The notes under the pieces: model-generated
What the model was told of the DNA's origin: nothing
The model's input: only the letters and a program-made list of their open reading frames with translations
Databases searched by the model: none
Position numbers and translations under genes: made by a program
Shown: piece after piece, positions 8,889 through 16,998 of the stretch
Position numbering within the stretch: position 1 is the first letter of the stretch
How the letters are laid out: each line of letters begins with the position of its first letter
Assembly: GCF_002807035.1 (NCBI RefSeq)
Contig: NZ_NIUC01000001.1
Coordinates: forward strand, 620,001-684,000
DNA: 64,000 nt
From: Algoriphagus formosus
GTDB lineage: Bacteria > Bacteroidota > Bacteroidia > Cytophagales > Cyclobacteriaceae
Reading direction: 5' to 3'

Positions 8889-10679
8889 ATGACCATACAA
8901 GAAAACATCCAAAAAGGCCTCCAACTTGCCTTTCAAAATATCTTTAATCATTCAGTAGAAACCCAAGATTTGGCTTTGGCCCCAACCCGGAAGGAGTTTG
9001 AAGGGACATATACTTTTGTGGTTTTTCCCTATTTGAAAATTTCCAGAACTACTCCTGAAAATACCGCGACTTTACTCGGTGAATACCTTCAGGAAAATGT
9101 CAAAGAAGTAGCAGGCTTCAATGTGGTCAAGGGTTTCTTGAATCTTGTGCTCAATCAAAGTTCTTGGTTGGACCTATTTACAAAAATCTACCAAAACTCT
9201 TCCCGAGGCCAAATGCCTTCCAATGGTAAGCGGGTCATGGTAGAGTATTCTTCCCCAAACACCAATAAACCCCTTCACCTCGGGCATTTAAGAAATAACT
9301 TCTTGGGTTATTCTGTTGCTCAAATTCTGGAGGCGAATGGCTATGAAGTGATCAAATCCAATCTGGTCAATGATCGGGGAATTCACATTTGCAAGTCCAT
9401 GGTCGCCTATCTCCGATTTGGAAATGGAGAAACTCCTGAGTCATCCGGACTAAAGGGAGATCATCTTGCTGGAAAGTACTATGTGCTTTTTGACAAAGAG
9501 TACAAAAATGAGATCAAGGAATTGGTAGCATCTGGACAGACAGAGGAAGTCGCCAAGAAAAATGCTCCTATTCTGCTTGAAGCTCAGGAAATGCTTCGAA
9601 AGTGGGAAGCAAATGATCAGGAAACCGTTGCTCTATGGAAGCAGATGAATACTTGGGTCTATGCAGGCTTTGATGAGACTTACCGAAAAATGGGCGTGGA
9701 ATTCGACAAGTTTTATTACGAATCTGACACTTATCTGCTTGGGAAAGATATTGTAGAAGAAGGGTTACAAAAAGGCGTCTTTTTCAAGAAAGAGGACAAT
9801 TCTGTTTGGGTAGACCTGACTGATGAAGGACTTGATGAAAAGTTGGTTCTTAGAGGTGATGGCACGTCGGTTTACATCACTCAGGATATGGGTACTGCAG
9901 ATTTGAAATATGAGGACTTCCAGATTGACAAGTCTGTCTATGTAGTTGGAAATGAGCAGGATTATCACTTTGATGTGCTTTTCAAAATTCTCAAAAAGCT
10001 AGGCCGTCCATATAGCGAAGGTTTGTATCATCTTTCCTATGGCATGGTAGATTTGCCTACCGGCAAAATGAAATCCCGCGAAGGGACAGTGGTAGATGCA
10101 GACGACTTGATGCAAGAAATGGTCGATACTGCTGAAAAACACACTAAAGAACTGGGGAAAATTGAGGGATTCAGCGCTGAGCAGGCAGAGGAGCTTTATC
10201 AGATTTTAGGACTTGGAGCCTTGAAATACTTCCTTCTGAAAGTGGATCCGAAAAAACGAATGCTCTTCAATCCGCAGGAATCCATCGAATTTCAGGGATT
10301 TACCGGGCCATTTGTCCAATATTCCCATGCTCGAATCGCCTCCATCCTTCGCAAGGCCGATCAGATTGGAGTAGATTATCAAAATCCGGATTTCACAGGA
10401 ATTGGCTCTATTGCTCAGTCCGAATCTGATTTGATCTACCTGCTCAACGAATTTGAAAATAAACTCAGACTAGCCGGTGAGGAATATTCGCCATCCATCA
10501 TTGCGCATTACCTCTTTGAATTGGCTAAGGAGTATAATCGCTTCTATGCGGATCAACAGGTCTTTGCGGAGGAAAATCCCGAACTCGTAGCCTTCAGAGT
10601 TGCACTTTCTAAATTAACCGCCCAAACAATCAAAAAAGGGATGGGTTTATTGGGTTTACAAGTACCAGACCGAATGTAA
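8889..10679 (+). CDS. argS: Arginyl-tRNA synthetase
   Basis: The 596-residue class I synthetase charges tRNA-Arg. It has the N-terminal Arg-tRNA-binding domain (about 1-110), the HIGH-type signature in PLHLGHLRNN with SSPNTNKP before it, a KMSK-like loop in KMKSREGT, and a C-terminal DALR anticodon domain with FVQYSHARIASILRKA. The length is normal. A TAAATTTG box at 8829-8836, about 52 bases before the ATG, fits the Bacteroidota -7 consensus, with only a weak CTG at the expected -33 place. The gpx gene begins 1 base after the stop codon. Confidence 0.96.
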   Translation: MTIQENIQKGLQLAFQNIFNHSVETQDLALAPTRKEFEGTYTFVVFPYLKISRTTPENTATLLGEYLQENVKEVAGFNVVKGFLNLVLNQSSWLDLFTKIYQNSSRGQMPSNGKRVMVEYSSPNTNKPLHLGHLRNNFLGYSVAQILEANGYEVIKSNLVNDRGIHICKSMVAYLRFGNGETPESSGLKGDHLAGKYYVLFDKEYKNEIKELVASGQTEEVAKKNAPILLEAQEMLRKWEANDQETVALWKQMNTWVYAGFDETYRKMGVEFDKFYYESDTYLLGKDIVEEGLQKGVFFKKEDNSVWVDLTDEGLDEKLVLRGDGTSVYITQDMGTADLKYEDFQIDKSVYVVGNEQDYHFDVLFKILKKLGRPYSEGLYHLSYGMVDLPTGKMKSREGTVVDADDLMQEMVDTAEKHTKELGKIEGFSAEQAEELYQILGLGALKYFLLKVDPKKRMLFNPQESIEFQGFTGPFVQYSHARIASILRKADQIGVDYQNPDFTGIGSIAQSESDLIYLLNEFENKLRLAGEEYSPSIIAHYLFELAKEYNRFYADQQVFAEENPELVAFRVALSKLTAQTIKKGMGLLGLQVPDRM

Positions 10680-10680
10680 T

Positions 10681-11271
10681 ATGCAAAAGCTTTTAACTTT
10701 CATTTTTGCCCTTGGCATCCTGTCCTGTGGCCGAACACTAGAAAGACCTGAGAATCTTCAGGCAGGAATGATACCCGTAAATACGAAAACTATGGAATCA
10801 GAATTTTACAATTTCAAATTAAAAGACCTGGATGGTAATGAGGTGAACTTTGAGCAATTCAAAGGGAAGAAAATCCTTGTGGTGAATGTAGCATCCAAAT
10901 GTGGCTACACTCCTCAGTATGCTGCCTTACAAGAGCTGCACGAGAACTTTGGAGATAAAATCCAAATTCTTGCCTTCCCTGCCAATAACTTTGGGGGACA
11001 AGAGCCTGGTTCAAATGAGGAAATCAAAGAATTTTGTTCTACCAATTACGGGGTGACTTTCCCCGTATTTGAAAAAATCTCTGTGAAAGGATTTGATAAA
11101 CATCCTCTCTACAGGTGGCTTTCTGATGAAAACCTAAACGGTTGGAATAATCAAGAACCAACCTGGAATTTCTGTAAGTACTATATCAATGAAAAAGGAG
11201 AATTAGAAAAATTCTTCCCTTCATCCGTCGCTCCATTGGATGAGGAAATCTTGGCATTGGTAGGAGCTTAA
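10681..11271 (+). CDS. Glutathione peroxidase-family lipoprotein (thiol peroxidase)
   Basis: This 196-residue thioredoxin-fold peroxidase carries the family signatures NVASKCGYTPQY (peroxidatic Cys), FPANNFGGQEPG and the WNFCKYYI block. It has a catalytic Cys rather than selenocysteine and lacks the tetramerisation loop, so thioredoxin is the likely reductant. The N-terminus is a lipoprotein signal with lipobox LGILSCG, so it should be membrane-anchored in the cell envelope; most bacterial homologues are cytoplasmic. It begins 1 base after argS and is likely cotranscribed with it. Reduction of lipid or hydrogen peroxides at the envelope is inferred. Confidence 0.87.
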   Translation: MQKLLTFIFALGILSCGRTLERPENLQAGMIPVNTKTMESEFYNFKLKDLDGNEVNFEQFKGKKILVVNVASKCGYTPQYAALQELHENFGDKIQILAFPANNFGGQEPGSNEEIKEFCSTNYGVTFPVFEKISVKGFDKHPLYRWLSDENLNGWNNQEPTWNFCKYYINEKGELEKFFPSSVAPLDEEILALVGA

Positions 11272-11283
11272 TTCAGAATCTTA

Positions 11284-12195
11284 GTGAAGCACTCCATTAC
11301 AACAAAAAAAGAAGCCTGGCTGCATGCAGTCAGGCTTCGTACTTTACCTTTGGCTTTGGCCAGTATTTTTGCGGGATCAATACTTGCCGCTTACTACGGG
11401 ATTTTTAGATGGGAAATTTTGATTCTGGCTTCCCTAACCACCATTTTTTTACAAATCCTCTCCAACCTATCCAATGATTATGGGGATACGGTTCATGGGG
11501 CTGATTCTCAGGAACGTGAAGGGCCTGTAAGAGCAGTTCAGTCTGGGCTGATCACTTTGTCCGAAATGAAAAGAGCCATGTATCTATTTGGGATGCTTTC
11601 ATTCATATCTGGAATCAGCCTGATCTACCTAGCTTTGAATGATTGGATCTTATTTAGTGTATTCTTGGGATTAGGAATTTTAGCCATTTGGGCATCTATT
11701 TCTTACACCTCGGGCGGAAATCCATACGGTTACCTAGGATTGGGAGATTTATCGGTATTCCTGTTTTTCGGAATCTTGGGAGTAGCAGGAACGTATTTTC
11801 TGCATGGTTTAGAGCTTAATTGGCCCATGTTTTTAATCGGAGGATCCTTGGGATGCTTTAGCACGGCAGTTTTGAACATTAATAATATCAGGGATATCGA
11901 ATCGGATCAAAAAGCTGGAAAGCGATCCATTCCTGTACGCATAGGAAGAAGGGCAGCTGTGCGATACAATTGGATTTTGATCATAGCTGGATATTTTTTC
12001 TTGTTGATATTTTGCCTGATTACTGAAAACTTCAATGGACTACTAGCTATTGGAGCTCTGGCAATGATGATCCCGATTGGATTGGGAGTACAAAAGGCCA
12101 AAAACCCGAAAGAAACAGATCCATTTTTGAAAAAAATGGCATTGAGCACCTTGTTTTGGGTCATCCTTTTGGGTGTGGGCTTATTGCTTTTTTGA
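11284..12195 (+). CDS. menA: 1,4-dihydroxy-2-naphthoate polyprenyltransferase
   Basis: The 303-residue UbiA-family membrane prenyltransferase attaches the isoprenoid chain in menaquinone synthesis. Both Asp-rich motifs that bind Mg-diphosphate are present: NDYGDTVHGAD near residue 65 and NNIRDIESDQKAGKRS near residue 200. About nine hydrophobic helices follow the family pattern. The frame begins with GTG at 11284; no ATG lies before the conserved RLRTLPLALAS block, so GTG is taken as the start. It is 12 bases after gpx. The VHGAD form and the Bacteroidota setting favour MenA over UbiA. Confidence 0.87.
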   Translation: MKHSITTKKEAWLHAVRLRTLPLALASIFAGSILAAYYGIFRWEILILASLTTIFLQILSNLSNDYGDTVHGADSQEREGPVRAVQSGLITLSEMKRAMYLFGMLSFISGISLIYLALNDWILFSVFLGLGILAIWASISYTSGGNPYGYLGLGDLSVFLFFGILGVAGTYFLHGLELNWPMFLIGGSLGCFSTAVLNINNIRDIESDQKAGKRSIPVRIGRRAAVRYNWILIIAGYFFLLIFCLITENFNGLLAIGALAMMIPIGLGVQKAKNPKETDPFLKKMALSTLFWVILLGVGLLLF

Positions 12196-12407
12196 AATCG
12201 AGCCTGCCAAAAGGAGACAGGCACTTCACAAGCGAAACACACCGGGATACCCCGATGGATCGGAGAATTCCTACGAGATTCCATAGCCTGCCCCGACTAT
12301 TCGGGGTGGCCTTTGAAAATCAAATTATATGCACATGAAAGCTGACAAAAGTCCTTTTTTGCTAAGGAAATTATGCTAATTTGGCATAAAACATTAATCC
12401 AAAAACC
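12196..12407. repeat. Spacer with three small palindromes of the dispersed-repeat type
   Basis: This gene-free spacer holds a GCCTGCC/GACAGGC hairpin just after menA (about 12203-12223), CCGATGGATCGG (about 12254-12265) and CCCGACTATTCGGGG (about 12292-12306). Similar GGCAGGC and CCCGA-n-TCGGG modules recur in other spacers of this window. A TTATGC-TAATTTG-GCATAA palindrome at 12371-12389 lies just before the usp gene and may be a promoter or operator. Confidence 0.5.
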
Positions 12408-13262
12408 ATGACTAAAGTACTTGTACCTTTTGATTTTTCGGAAGAAGCCCAAAACGCATTGGATTTTACTTTGGCTTTTGCCAGTAAACTCGATAATGTT
12501 TCCATAGAGGTTCTTCACGTCTTAGAGATTCCCGCTACCACTAGTATGGGCACCATGGGCGGAGGTGAAATGATGGGAGATATAGAGAATCAGATTTTTT
12601 TCGTAGAACTCATGGACAAGCGAAAAAAACAGCTGAGTGATTTAGAAGCTGCTCATCAGAATAAACCTTATGCCTTTAAAAGCACCATCAAACTTGGTAA
12701 TGCTTTCAAGAGTATTCAATCATCCATCTTGGAAGAAGATCCGGATTTAGTTGTCATGGGTTCTAAAGGCTCTTCAGGTCTGGAAGAAGTATTGATCGGA
12801 TCAAATACAGAAAAGGTAGTTCGCACGGCCCGCTGCCCAGTCGTGACCATCAAATCTAAAGTCAACCCATCAGATTTGAAAAAAATAGTCTTTGCAAGCG
12901 ACTTTAGAAGCAATTCAGCTGAAATCGCAGCTCGATTGAAAAGATTGCAGCATATTTTCGGGGCTGAGATTTTCTTAGTGATCGTCAATACACCGGGGAA
13001 TTTTGAAACTACCAGAGAGTCCATTTCCAGAATTAAGCGATTCGCTAAAGAATTTGGATTCGAAAATGTGAAAGCAGAGGTCTATAATTCTACTTCTGAA
13101 GAAAATGGCATCATCGAATTTGCCGAGGATATAGATGCAGATCTAATTGCTATGGCCACTAGTGGGCGTACAGGCTTCCTACATCTAATCACTGGCAGCA
13201 TCGCTGAAGATGTAGTCAATCATGCCAAGCGGCCTGTTTGGACGCTTCGGGTAGAAGATTAA
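12408..13262 (+). CDS. Tandem universal stress protein
   Basis: The 284-residue protein has two UspA domains. The first (about 1-145) ends with MGSKGSSGLEEVLIGS, the G-x2-G-x9-G(S/T) ATP-binding signature. The second (about 155-284) ends with ATSGRTGFLHLITGS of the same type. The start ATKVLVPFDFSE-like sequence (MTKVLVPFDFSE) is normal. Tandem Usp proteins are cytoplasmic nucleotide-binding stress factors of uncertain biochemical role. The gene stands alone between two repeat-bearing spacers. A TAATTTG box sits 24 bases before the ATG inside a palindrome. Confidence 0.9.
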   Translation: MTKVLVPFDFSEEAQNALDFTLAFASKLDNVSIEVLHVLEIPATTSMGTMGGGEMMGDIENQIFFVELMDKRKKQLSDLEAAHQNKPYAFKSTIKLGNAFKSIQSSILEEDPDLVVMGSKGSSGLEEVLIGSNTEKVVRTARCPVVTIKSKVNPSDLKKIVFASDFRSNSAEIAARLKRLQHIFGAEIFLVIVNTPGNFETTRESISRIKRFAKEFGFENVKAEVYNSTSEENGIIEFAEDIDADLIAMATSGRTGFLHLITGSIAEDVVNHAKRPVWTLRVED

Positions 13263-13283
13263 TTCTTAAAAAAGACAGTATCT

Positions 13284-13450
13284 AAGAGACTGTCTCAAAG
13301 TGTATTTACGTCATCGGGGTCCCGACAAAGTCGGGAGAAGCCCGCCTACCGGAGGACAGGCGATCTCATTGTTGATTTAACTTAGTCAAGATAGATTGCT
13401 TCTCCGCCGCGGCAGATCGCAATGACGAAAGTCTTTTGAGACAGACTCTT
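13284..13450. repeat. Nested inverted-repeat element (outer GAGACTGTCTCAAA, inner CGTCAT...ATGACG)
   Basis: The outer arms AAGAGACTGTCTCAAAG (13284-13300) and CTTTTGAGACAGACTCTT (13433-13450) are inverted copies with one mismatch and one extra base. Inside lies an element from CGTCATCGGG (13309) to TCGCAATGACG (ending 13427) that carries hairpins TCCCGACAAAGTCGGGA and CGCCTACCGGAGGACAGGCG. The inner 3' half (AGATTGCTTCTCC, then ATCGCAATGACG) matches the element at 33529-33612. The outer arms, with T-rich flanks, could also end transcription of the usp gene. Confidence 0.75.
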
Positions 13451-13464
13451 TTTAATTTTAAACC

Positions 13465-13818
13465 ATGGGAAGAAAAAATAACGATTGGAAAAAGCGAGAC
13501 GGCGTAGTCTATTCTACCTCTTCGGATTTTGATTTCAATTACGACTCAGAAGAAACATCGGATACCCTCCCTCCTCAGCAGCAGAATCTAAAAGTCATGC
13601 TGGATAAAAAAGCTCGGGGAGGAAAGCAAGTGACGTTGGTATCTGGATTTGTTGGGTCGGAAGATGATTTAAAGGAGCTTGGAAAAACGCTCAAATCCAA
13701 ATGTGGTGTTGGTGGCTCTGCAAAAGATGGAGAAATCTTAATTCAAGGAGACCATCGGGACAAAGTCCTGCAAATTCTAATTGAGCAAGGGTATAAGGCA
13801 AAAAAATCAGGAGGCTAA
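13465..13818 (+). CDS. SUI1/YciH-family translation initiation-like factor
   Basis: The 117-residue basic protein has a short charged N-terminus and a SUI1 domain (about residues 40-115) with [34 protein letters not shown] and [18 protein letters not shown]. These match bacterial YciH, the relative of eukaryotic eIF1, which influences start-codon choice. The length is usual. It lies 14 bases after the repeat element and 3 bases before the SGNH gene, so those two are probably cotranscribed. Confidence 0.88.
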   Translation: MGRKNNDWKKRDGVVYSTSSDFDFNYDSEETSDTLPPQQQNLKVMLDKKARGGKQVTLVSGFVGSEDDLKELGKTLKSKCGVGGSAKDGEILIQGDHRDKVLQILIEQGYKAKKSGG

Positions 13819-13821
13819 TTC

Positions 13822-14538
13822 ATGCTTTCCTATCGACTTTTTCAGGCAGGACTTTTTCCTTTTTTACCTTTTCTGATTGCTGAGGCAAAGGCGATCCGAA
13901 AAAGCAAACCCATCCCTCCTGCCCAAAGCAATCATTTGATTTTAGGAAGTGGAGACAAAAAACTATTGATTTTTGGTGAGTCAACTGCGGCAGGTGTCGG
14001 AGCTAGCAAACCCGAAAAAACGCTCGCTGGACAAATCAGCTTTCATTTTGGTCAAGATTTCCAAGTGATTAATCTGGGTAAAAACGGCCTGCAAGCCAAA
14101 GATTTTTTAAATGAGTTTGGGGAAGAGATCAGTAATCTAAAAGGTCATGTAGAGGGAGTTTTTCTTTTTATGGGAGCCAATGACTGCTTTAGACTTACGG
14201 AACCCTCAAATTACAAAAGCCTGCTTCTTGAAATCATCAATCATTTCCAGAAGAACTTTTCCCCGGAATGGATCTATCTGGCAGCCATCCCTCCGGTGAA
14301 TAACTTCCCGGCATTTTCTCCAAGAATGCAGTTTTTCCTTCGCAAGCAGCGAACATTTTTGACCAAAAAGATGGAAGAGATCAAAGAAATTTATCCCAAT
14401 GTCATTTTTGAAGAAATAGACCTGAAGCTTAGCCCAGAGTTTTTTGCAAGTGATGAAGTTCATCCATCTGACATGGGTTACGAAGCCATTGCCCAATTTG
14501 CCATTGATGGAATAAAAAGATGGCAGGCTAAAGTCTAG
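13822..14538 (+). CDS. SGNH/GDSL-family esterase
   Basis: The 238-residue hydrolase shows the SGNH blocks: GESTAAGVGAS (nucleophile Ser), GKNGLQAKDF (Gly block), MGANDCFRL (Asn block) and DEVHPSDMGY (catalytic Asp and His). Residues 1-30 are hydrophobic then basic and could be a membrane anchor rather than a cleaved signal. Such proteins act as esterases or acyl hydrolases; the substrate is unknown. It follows the SUI1-type gene by 3 bases. Confidence 0.82.
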   Translation: MLSYRLFQAGLFPFLPFLIAEAKAIRKSKPIPPAQSNHLILGSGDKKLLIFGESTAAGVGASKPEKTLAGQISFHFGQDFQVINLGKNGLQAKDFLNEFGEEISNLKGHVEGVFLFMGANDCFRLTEPSNYKSLLLEIINHFQKNFSPEWIYLAAIPPVNNFPAFSPRMQFFLRKQRTFLTKKMEEIKEIYPNVIFEEIDLKLSPEFFASDEVHPSDMGYEAIAQFAIDGIKRWQAKV

Positions 14539-14581
14539 CCTCATTTTCCTTAAATTTCTGCCCCAATTTTGATTTGAAACT

Positions 14582-15859
14582 ATGAGACGACTTCATCTCC
14601 CAATTCTATTCATTCTCTCCTCATTGATTTTATCCTGTCAAAATTCCAAGATCCAAGAGGAATTGATTTTTGACGAGGCAGCCCAATTTCGGTTGGATTC
14701 GACACTTGAGGCTTTCGTATCTCAAGGAAAAGTGGCTGGACTTTCTGCTTTGGTTTTTGAAAAAGGGCAGGAGCGCTATTTCAACGCATTGGGATATGCA
14801 GACAAGGAGGCTAAGCGAAAAATGAACAGGGAGACTATGGTTCAAATTTACTCCATGACTAAGCCAATCACCGGAGCGGCACTTATGAAGGCCTATGAGC
14901 AAGGGCTTTTTGAACTGGATGATCCACTGGAAAAATACCTGCCTGAATTTGCAAAAATGAAGGTATATCAAGGGGTAGATGAAAATGGGGAAATGATTTT
15001 GACGGAAGCAGTGCGATCCATCACGGTACGGGATATTACTAGGCACACCGCGGGCTTCCCCAATCGAGACAATATTCCCGGACTCAGCGAAGTCATGGCC
15101 GAAAAGGATGCTCGAAACTTCGAGAACAGCCTCAGTGACATGGCTTCCAAAATTGCGAGTACTCCACTTTGGTTTGAACCGAGCACTCAGTGGGAATATG
15201 GACTGAGCGTAGATATGCAGGCCTATTTGGTGGAGAAAGTGACCGGAGTTCCTTATGAGCAATTTGTGAGGGGAAACATTTTGGATCCTCTGGAGATGAA
15301 TGAAACCATGTATTTCGTCCCAGAAAATTACCGGGATCGCATGGCTGCCGTTTACCAAAAAACCGATGAAGGTGGAGTCGAAAGACAAAATGATTCGATT
15401 GCTTATCGCTTTAGCTACAAAAATTGGCCTTTGACACCAGGAGGATTTGGCCTGAGCAGCACGATAGATGATTATTTGAAATTTGCTAAAATGCTCCTCA
15501 ATGAGGGAAAACATGAAGAGAAAACCATCCTTAAGCCAGAGACTATTCAATTGATGGCTACCAATCACCTCCCCGATTCGATCCCGCTTGATAAGCGATC
15601 CTGGCTACCAAGCAAGGGTCAAGTGGGGTTTGGGATTGATTTCGCTGTGCGAACAGCTGCTCCCCAAGGTCCGGAAGAGAATCCGGGAGAGGTAGGAGAA
15701 TTCTTTTGGGACGGAGCATTGAGTACGCTCTTTTTTGTGGATCCCAAAAATGAATTGATCGCCATTTTATTCGTTCAATTAACCCCCTACGATGGAATTG
15801 GACTACATCATGATTTCCGGCAGGCCATTTATGGTCCTTGGAAACCATCAAAAAATTAA
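14582..15859 (+). CDS. Serine beta-lactamase-like lipoprotein (class C/esterase family)
   Basis: The 425-residue product starts with a lipoprotein signal (lipobox LILSCQ) and then a Beta-lactamase (PF00144-type) domain. The catalytic SxxK is SMTKP in QIYSMTKPITGAAL near residue 97; the Tyr motif is YGLS (YxN-like) near residue 203. Long family members of this sort are mostly esterases or D-amino acid peptidases rather than antibiotic-degrading enzymes. It is likely anchored in the outer or inner membrane. It lies 43 bases after the SGNH gene and may share its transcript. Confidence 0.85.
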   Translation: MRRLHLPILFILSSLILSCQNSKIQEELIFDEAAQFRLDSTLEAFVSQGKVAGLSALVFEKGQERYFNALGYADKEAKRKMNRETMVQIYSMTKPITGAALMKAYEQGLFELDDPLEKYLPEFAKMKVYQGVDENGEMILTEAVRSITVRDITRHTAGFPNRDNIPGLSEVMAEKDARNFENSLSDMASKIASTPLWFEPSTQWEYGLSVDMQAYLVEKVTGVPYEQFVRGNILDPLEMNETMYFVPENYRDRMAAVYQKTDEGGVERQNDSIAYRFSYKNWPLTPGGFGLSSTIDDYLKFAKMLLNEGKHEEKTILKPETIQLMATNHLPDSIPLDKRSWLPSKGQVGFGIDFAVRTAAPQGPEENPGEVGEFFWDGALSTLFFVDPKNELIAILFVQLTPYDGIGLHHDFRQAIYGPWKPSKN

Positions 15860-15882
15860 TCTTGCAGAAAACTATATCAGGC

Positions 15883-15913
15883 TTTGTATGTTTTGAATCG
15901 GTGGTTAACTTTG
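15883..15913 (+). promoter_or_regulatory. Candidate histidine-block promoter
   Basis: TTTG at 15883-15886 and TAACTTTG at 15906-15913 are separated by exactly 19 bases and fit the Bacteroidota primary sigma consensus (TTTG at -33, TAnnTTTG at -7). The predicted transcription start, about 6-8 bases after the -7 box, falls next to the ATG of the His-rich leader peptide at 15922. Confidence 0.65.
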
Positions 15914-15921
15914 AATTCGAA

Positions 15922-16005
15922 ATGAATTACTCCAAAGCACATAGCGCTTATTTTTATTCACATGCCTTTCAGGTTCATGTGCATCATTTCCATCATTCCT
16001 CTTGA
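15922..16005 (+). CDS. Histidine-rich leader peptide of the his genes
   Basis: A 27-codon frame from ATG 15922 to TGA 16003-16005 encodes seven histidines, five of them in its last nine residues (VHVHHFHHSS end). It lies 102 bases before hisG and directly after a good promoter. Such a peptide matches the control peptide of a transcription-attenuation system: when His-tRNA is scarce the ribosome stalls at the His codons and changes the fold of the RNA downstream. The frame is too short for usual gene finders. The composition is well beyond chance for an AT-rich spacer; the control role is inferred. Confidence 0.8.
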   Translation: MNYSKAHSAYFYSHAFQVHVHHFHHSS

Positions 16006-16064
16006 GAGGAATATTACAAACACCCCACCCGGTGACGCTGATGATAGGGATTCGGCCTTTCACC
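15959..16064 (+). promoter_or_regulatory. Possible attenuator structures of the his leader
   Basis: Three hairpins can be drawn: CACATG (15959-15964) with CATGTG (15976-15981) inside the leader frame; the perfect palindrome ATTCCTCTTGAGAGGAAT (15995-16012) across its stop codon; and GGTGA (16031-16035) with TCACC (16060-16064) before hisG. The last could be the terminator stem, but it is followed by ACCATTTTAC and not by a solid U-run, so the mechanism is uncertain. Confidence 0.4.
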
Positions 16065-16107
16065 ACCATTTTACACAATCATTACATTTCTTAGCGTAAA
16101 TTTATTC

Positions 16108-16968
16108 ATGGAAAAAATTATCCGTATAGCCGTCCAAAAAAGCGGTAGACTCTCTGAAGATTCATTGAAGTTGATCAAAGAGTGTGGCATCAAATTCTAT
16201 AATGGAACCGGAAAATTAAAATCCACCTCCACCAATTTCCCAATTGAGTTTTTATTCCTCCGGGATGACGATATCCCAGGCTATGTTTCTGATGGGGTTG
16301 CTGACTTGGGAATAGTGGGTGAAAACGAACTCGTAGAAAAGAACAAGGAAGTAGAAACGCTTAAAAAGTTGGGTTTCTCGAAATGCCGCCTTTCTCTTGC
16401 CATTCCAAAAGGAGAAAAATACCCTGGAATTGACTATTTCGAAGGAAAAAACATTGCAACCTCCTACCCAAAGATTCTGGGCGATTACCTTCATAAAAAG
16501 AATATCCATGCAGAAATCCATGAAATCAGCGGATCTGTTGAAATTGCTCCAAGCATAGGGCTTGCTGAAGGGATTTGCGACATTGTGAGCTCCGGCTCTA
16601 CCTTGATGATGAATGGACTGAAAGAGGTTGAGGAAATTTTCAACAGTGAGGCAGTATTGATCGCCAACAAGGAATTGGCAGATTGGAAAAAAGAGATTGT
16701 GGACAAGCTCCTATTCCGAATCAATGCCGTCCAAAAAGGAAAAAGCAACAAATACGTCCTTTTGAATGCACCCAATGAATCTCTGGACAAAATTATCAGC
16801 CTGATTCCGGGAATGCGTAGCCCAACCATACTTCCTTTGGCTCAAAAAGGTTGGTCTTCTGTTCACTCAGTCATCAGTGAAGATCAATTTTGGGAAAATA
16901 TCGAAGAACTCCGTGCTGCAGGAGCTGAAGGCATCTTGGTAGTTCCCATCGAGAAAATGGTAATTTGA
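16108..16968 (+). CDS. hisG: ATP phosphoribosyltransferase (long form)
   Basis: The 286-residue enzyme catalyses the first step of histidine synthesis (ATP plus PRPP). The start IRIAVQKSGRLSEDSLKLI, the VADLGIVGENEL segment and the PRPP-binding block DIVSSGSTLMMNGLKEVE are all present. Residues about 215-286 form the C-terminal ACT-like domain of the long form, the site of histidine feedback inhibition, so no HisZ partner is needed. It is the first structural gene after the leader peptide; hisD follows after 30 bases. Confidence 0.95.
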   Translation: MEKIIRIAVQKSGRLSEDSLKLIKECGIKFYNGTGKLKSTSTNFPIEFLFLRDDDIPGYVSDGVADLGIVGENELVEKNKEVETLKKLGFSKCRLSLAIPKGEKYPGIDYFEGKNIATSYPKILGDYLHKKNIHAEIHEISGSVEIAPSIGLAEGICDIVSSGSTLMMNGLKEVEEIFNSEAVLIANKELADWKKEIVDKLLFRINAVQKGKSNKYVLLNAPNESLDKIISLIPGMRSPTILPLAQKGWSSVHSVISEDQFWENIEELRAAGAEGILVVPIEKMVI

Positions 16969-16998
16969 TCAATTAGCAAGCATTAAAACAAATAGCTG

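Noticed and set aside
14630..15568. A 312-codon open frame on the - strand opposite the beta-lactamase-like gene
   Set aside because: It has no recognisable domain, and the + strand frame has a lipobox and catalytic motifs. It is a shadow of that gene.
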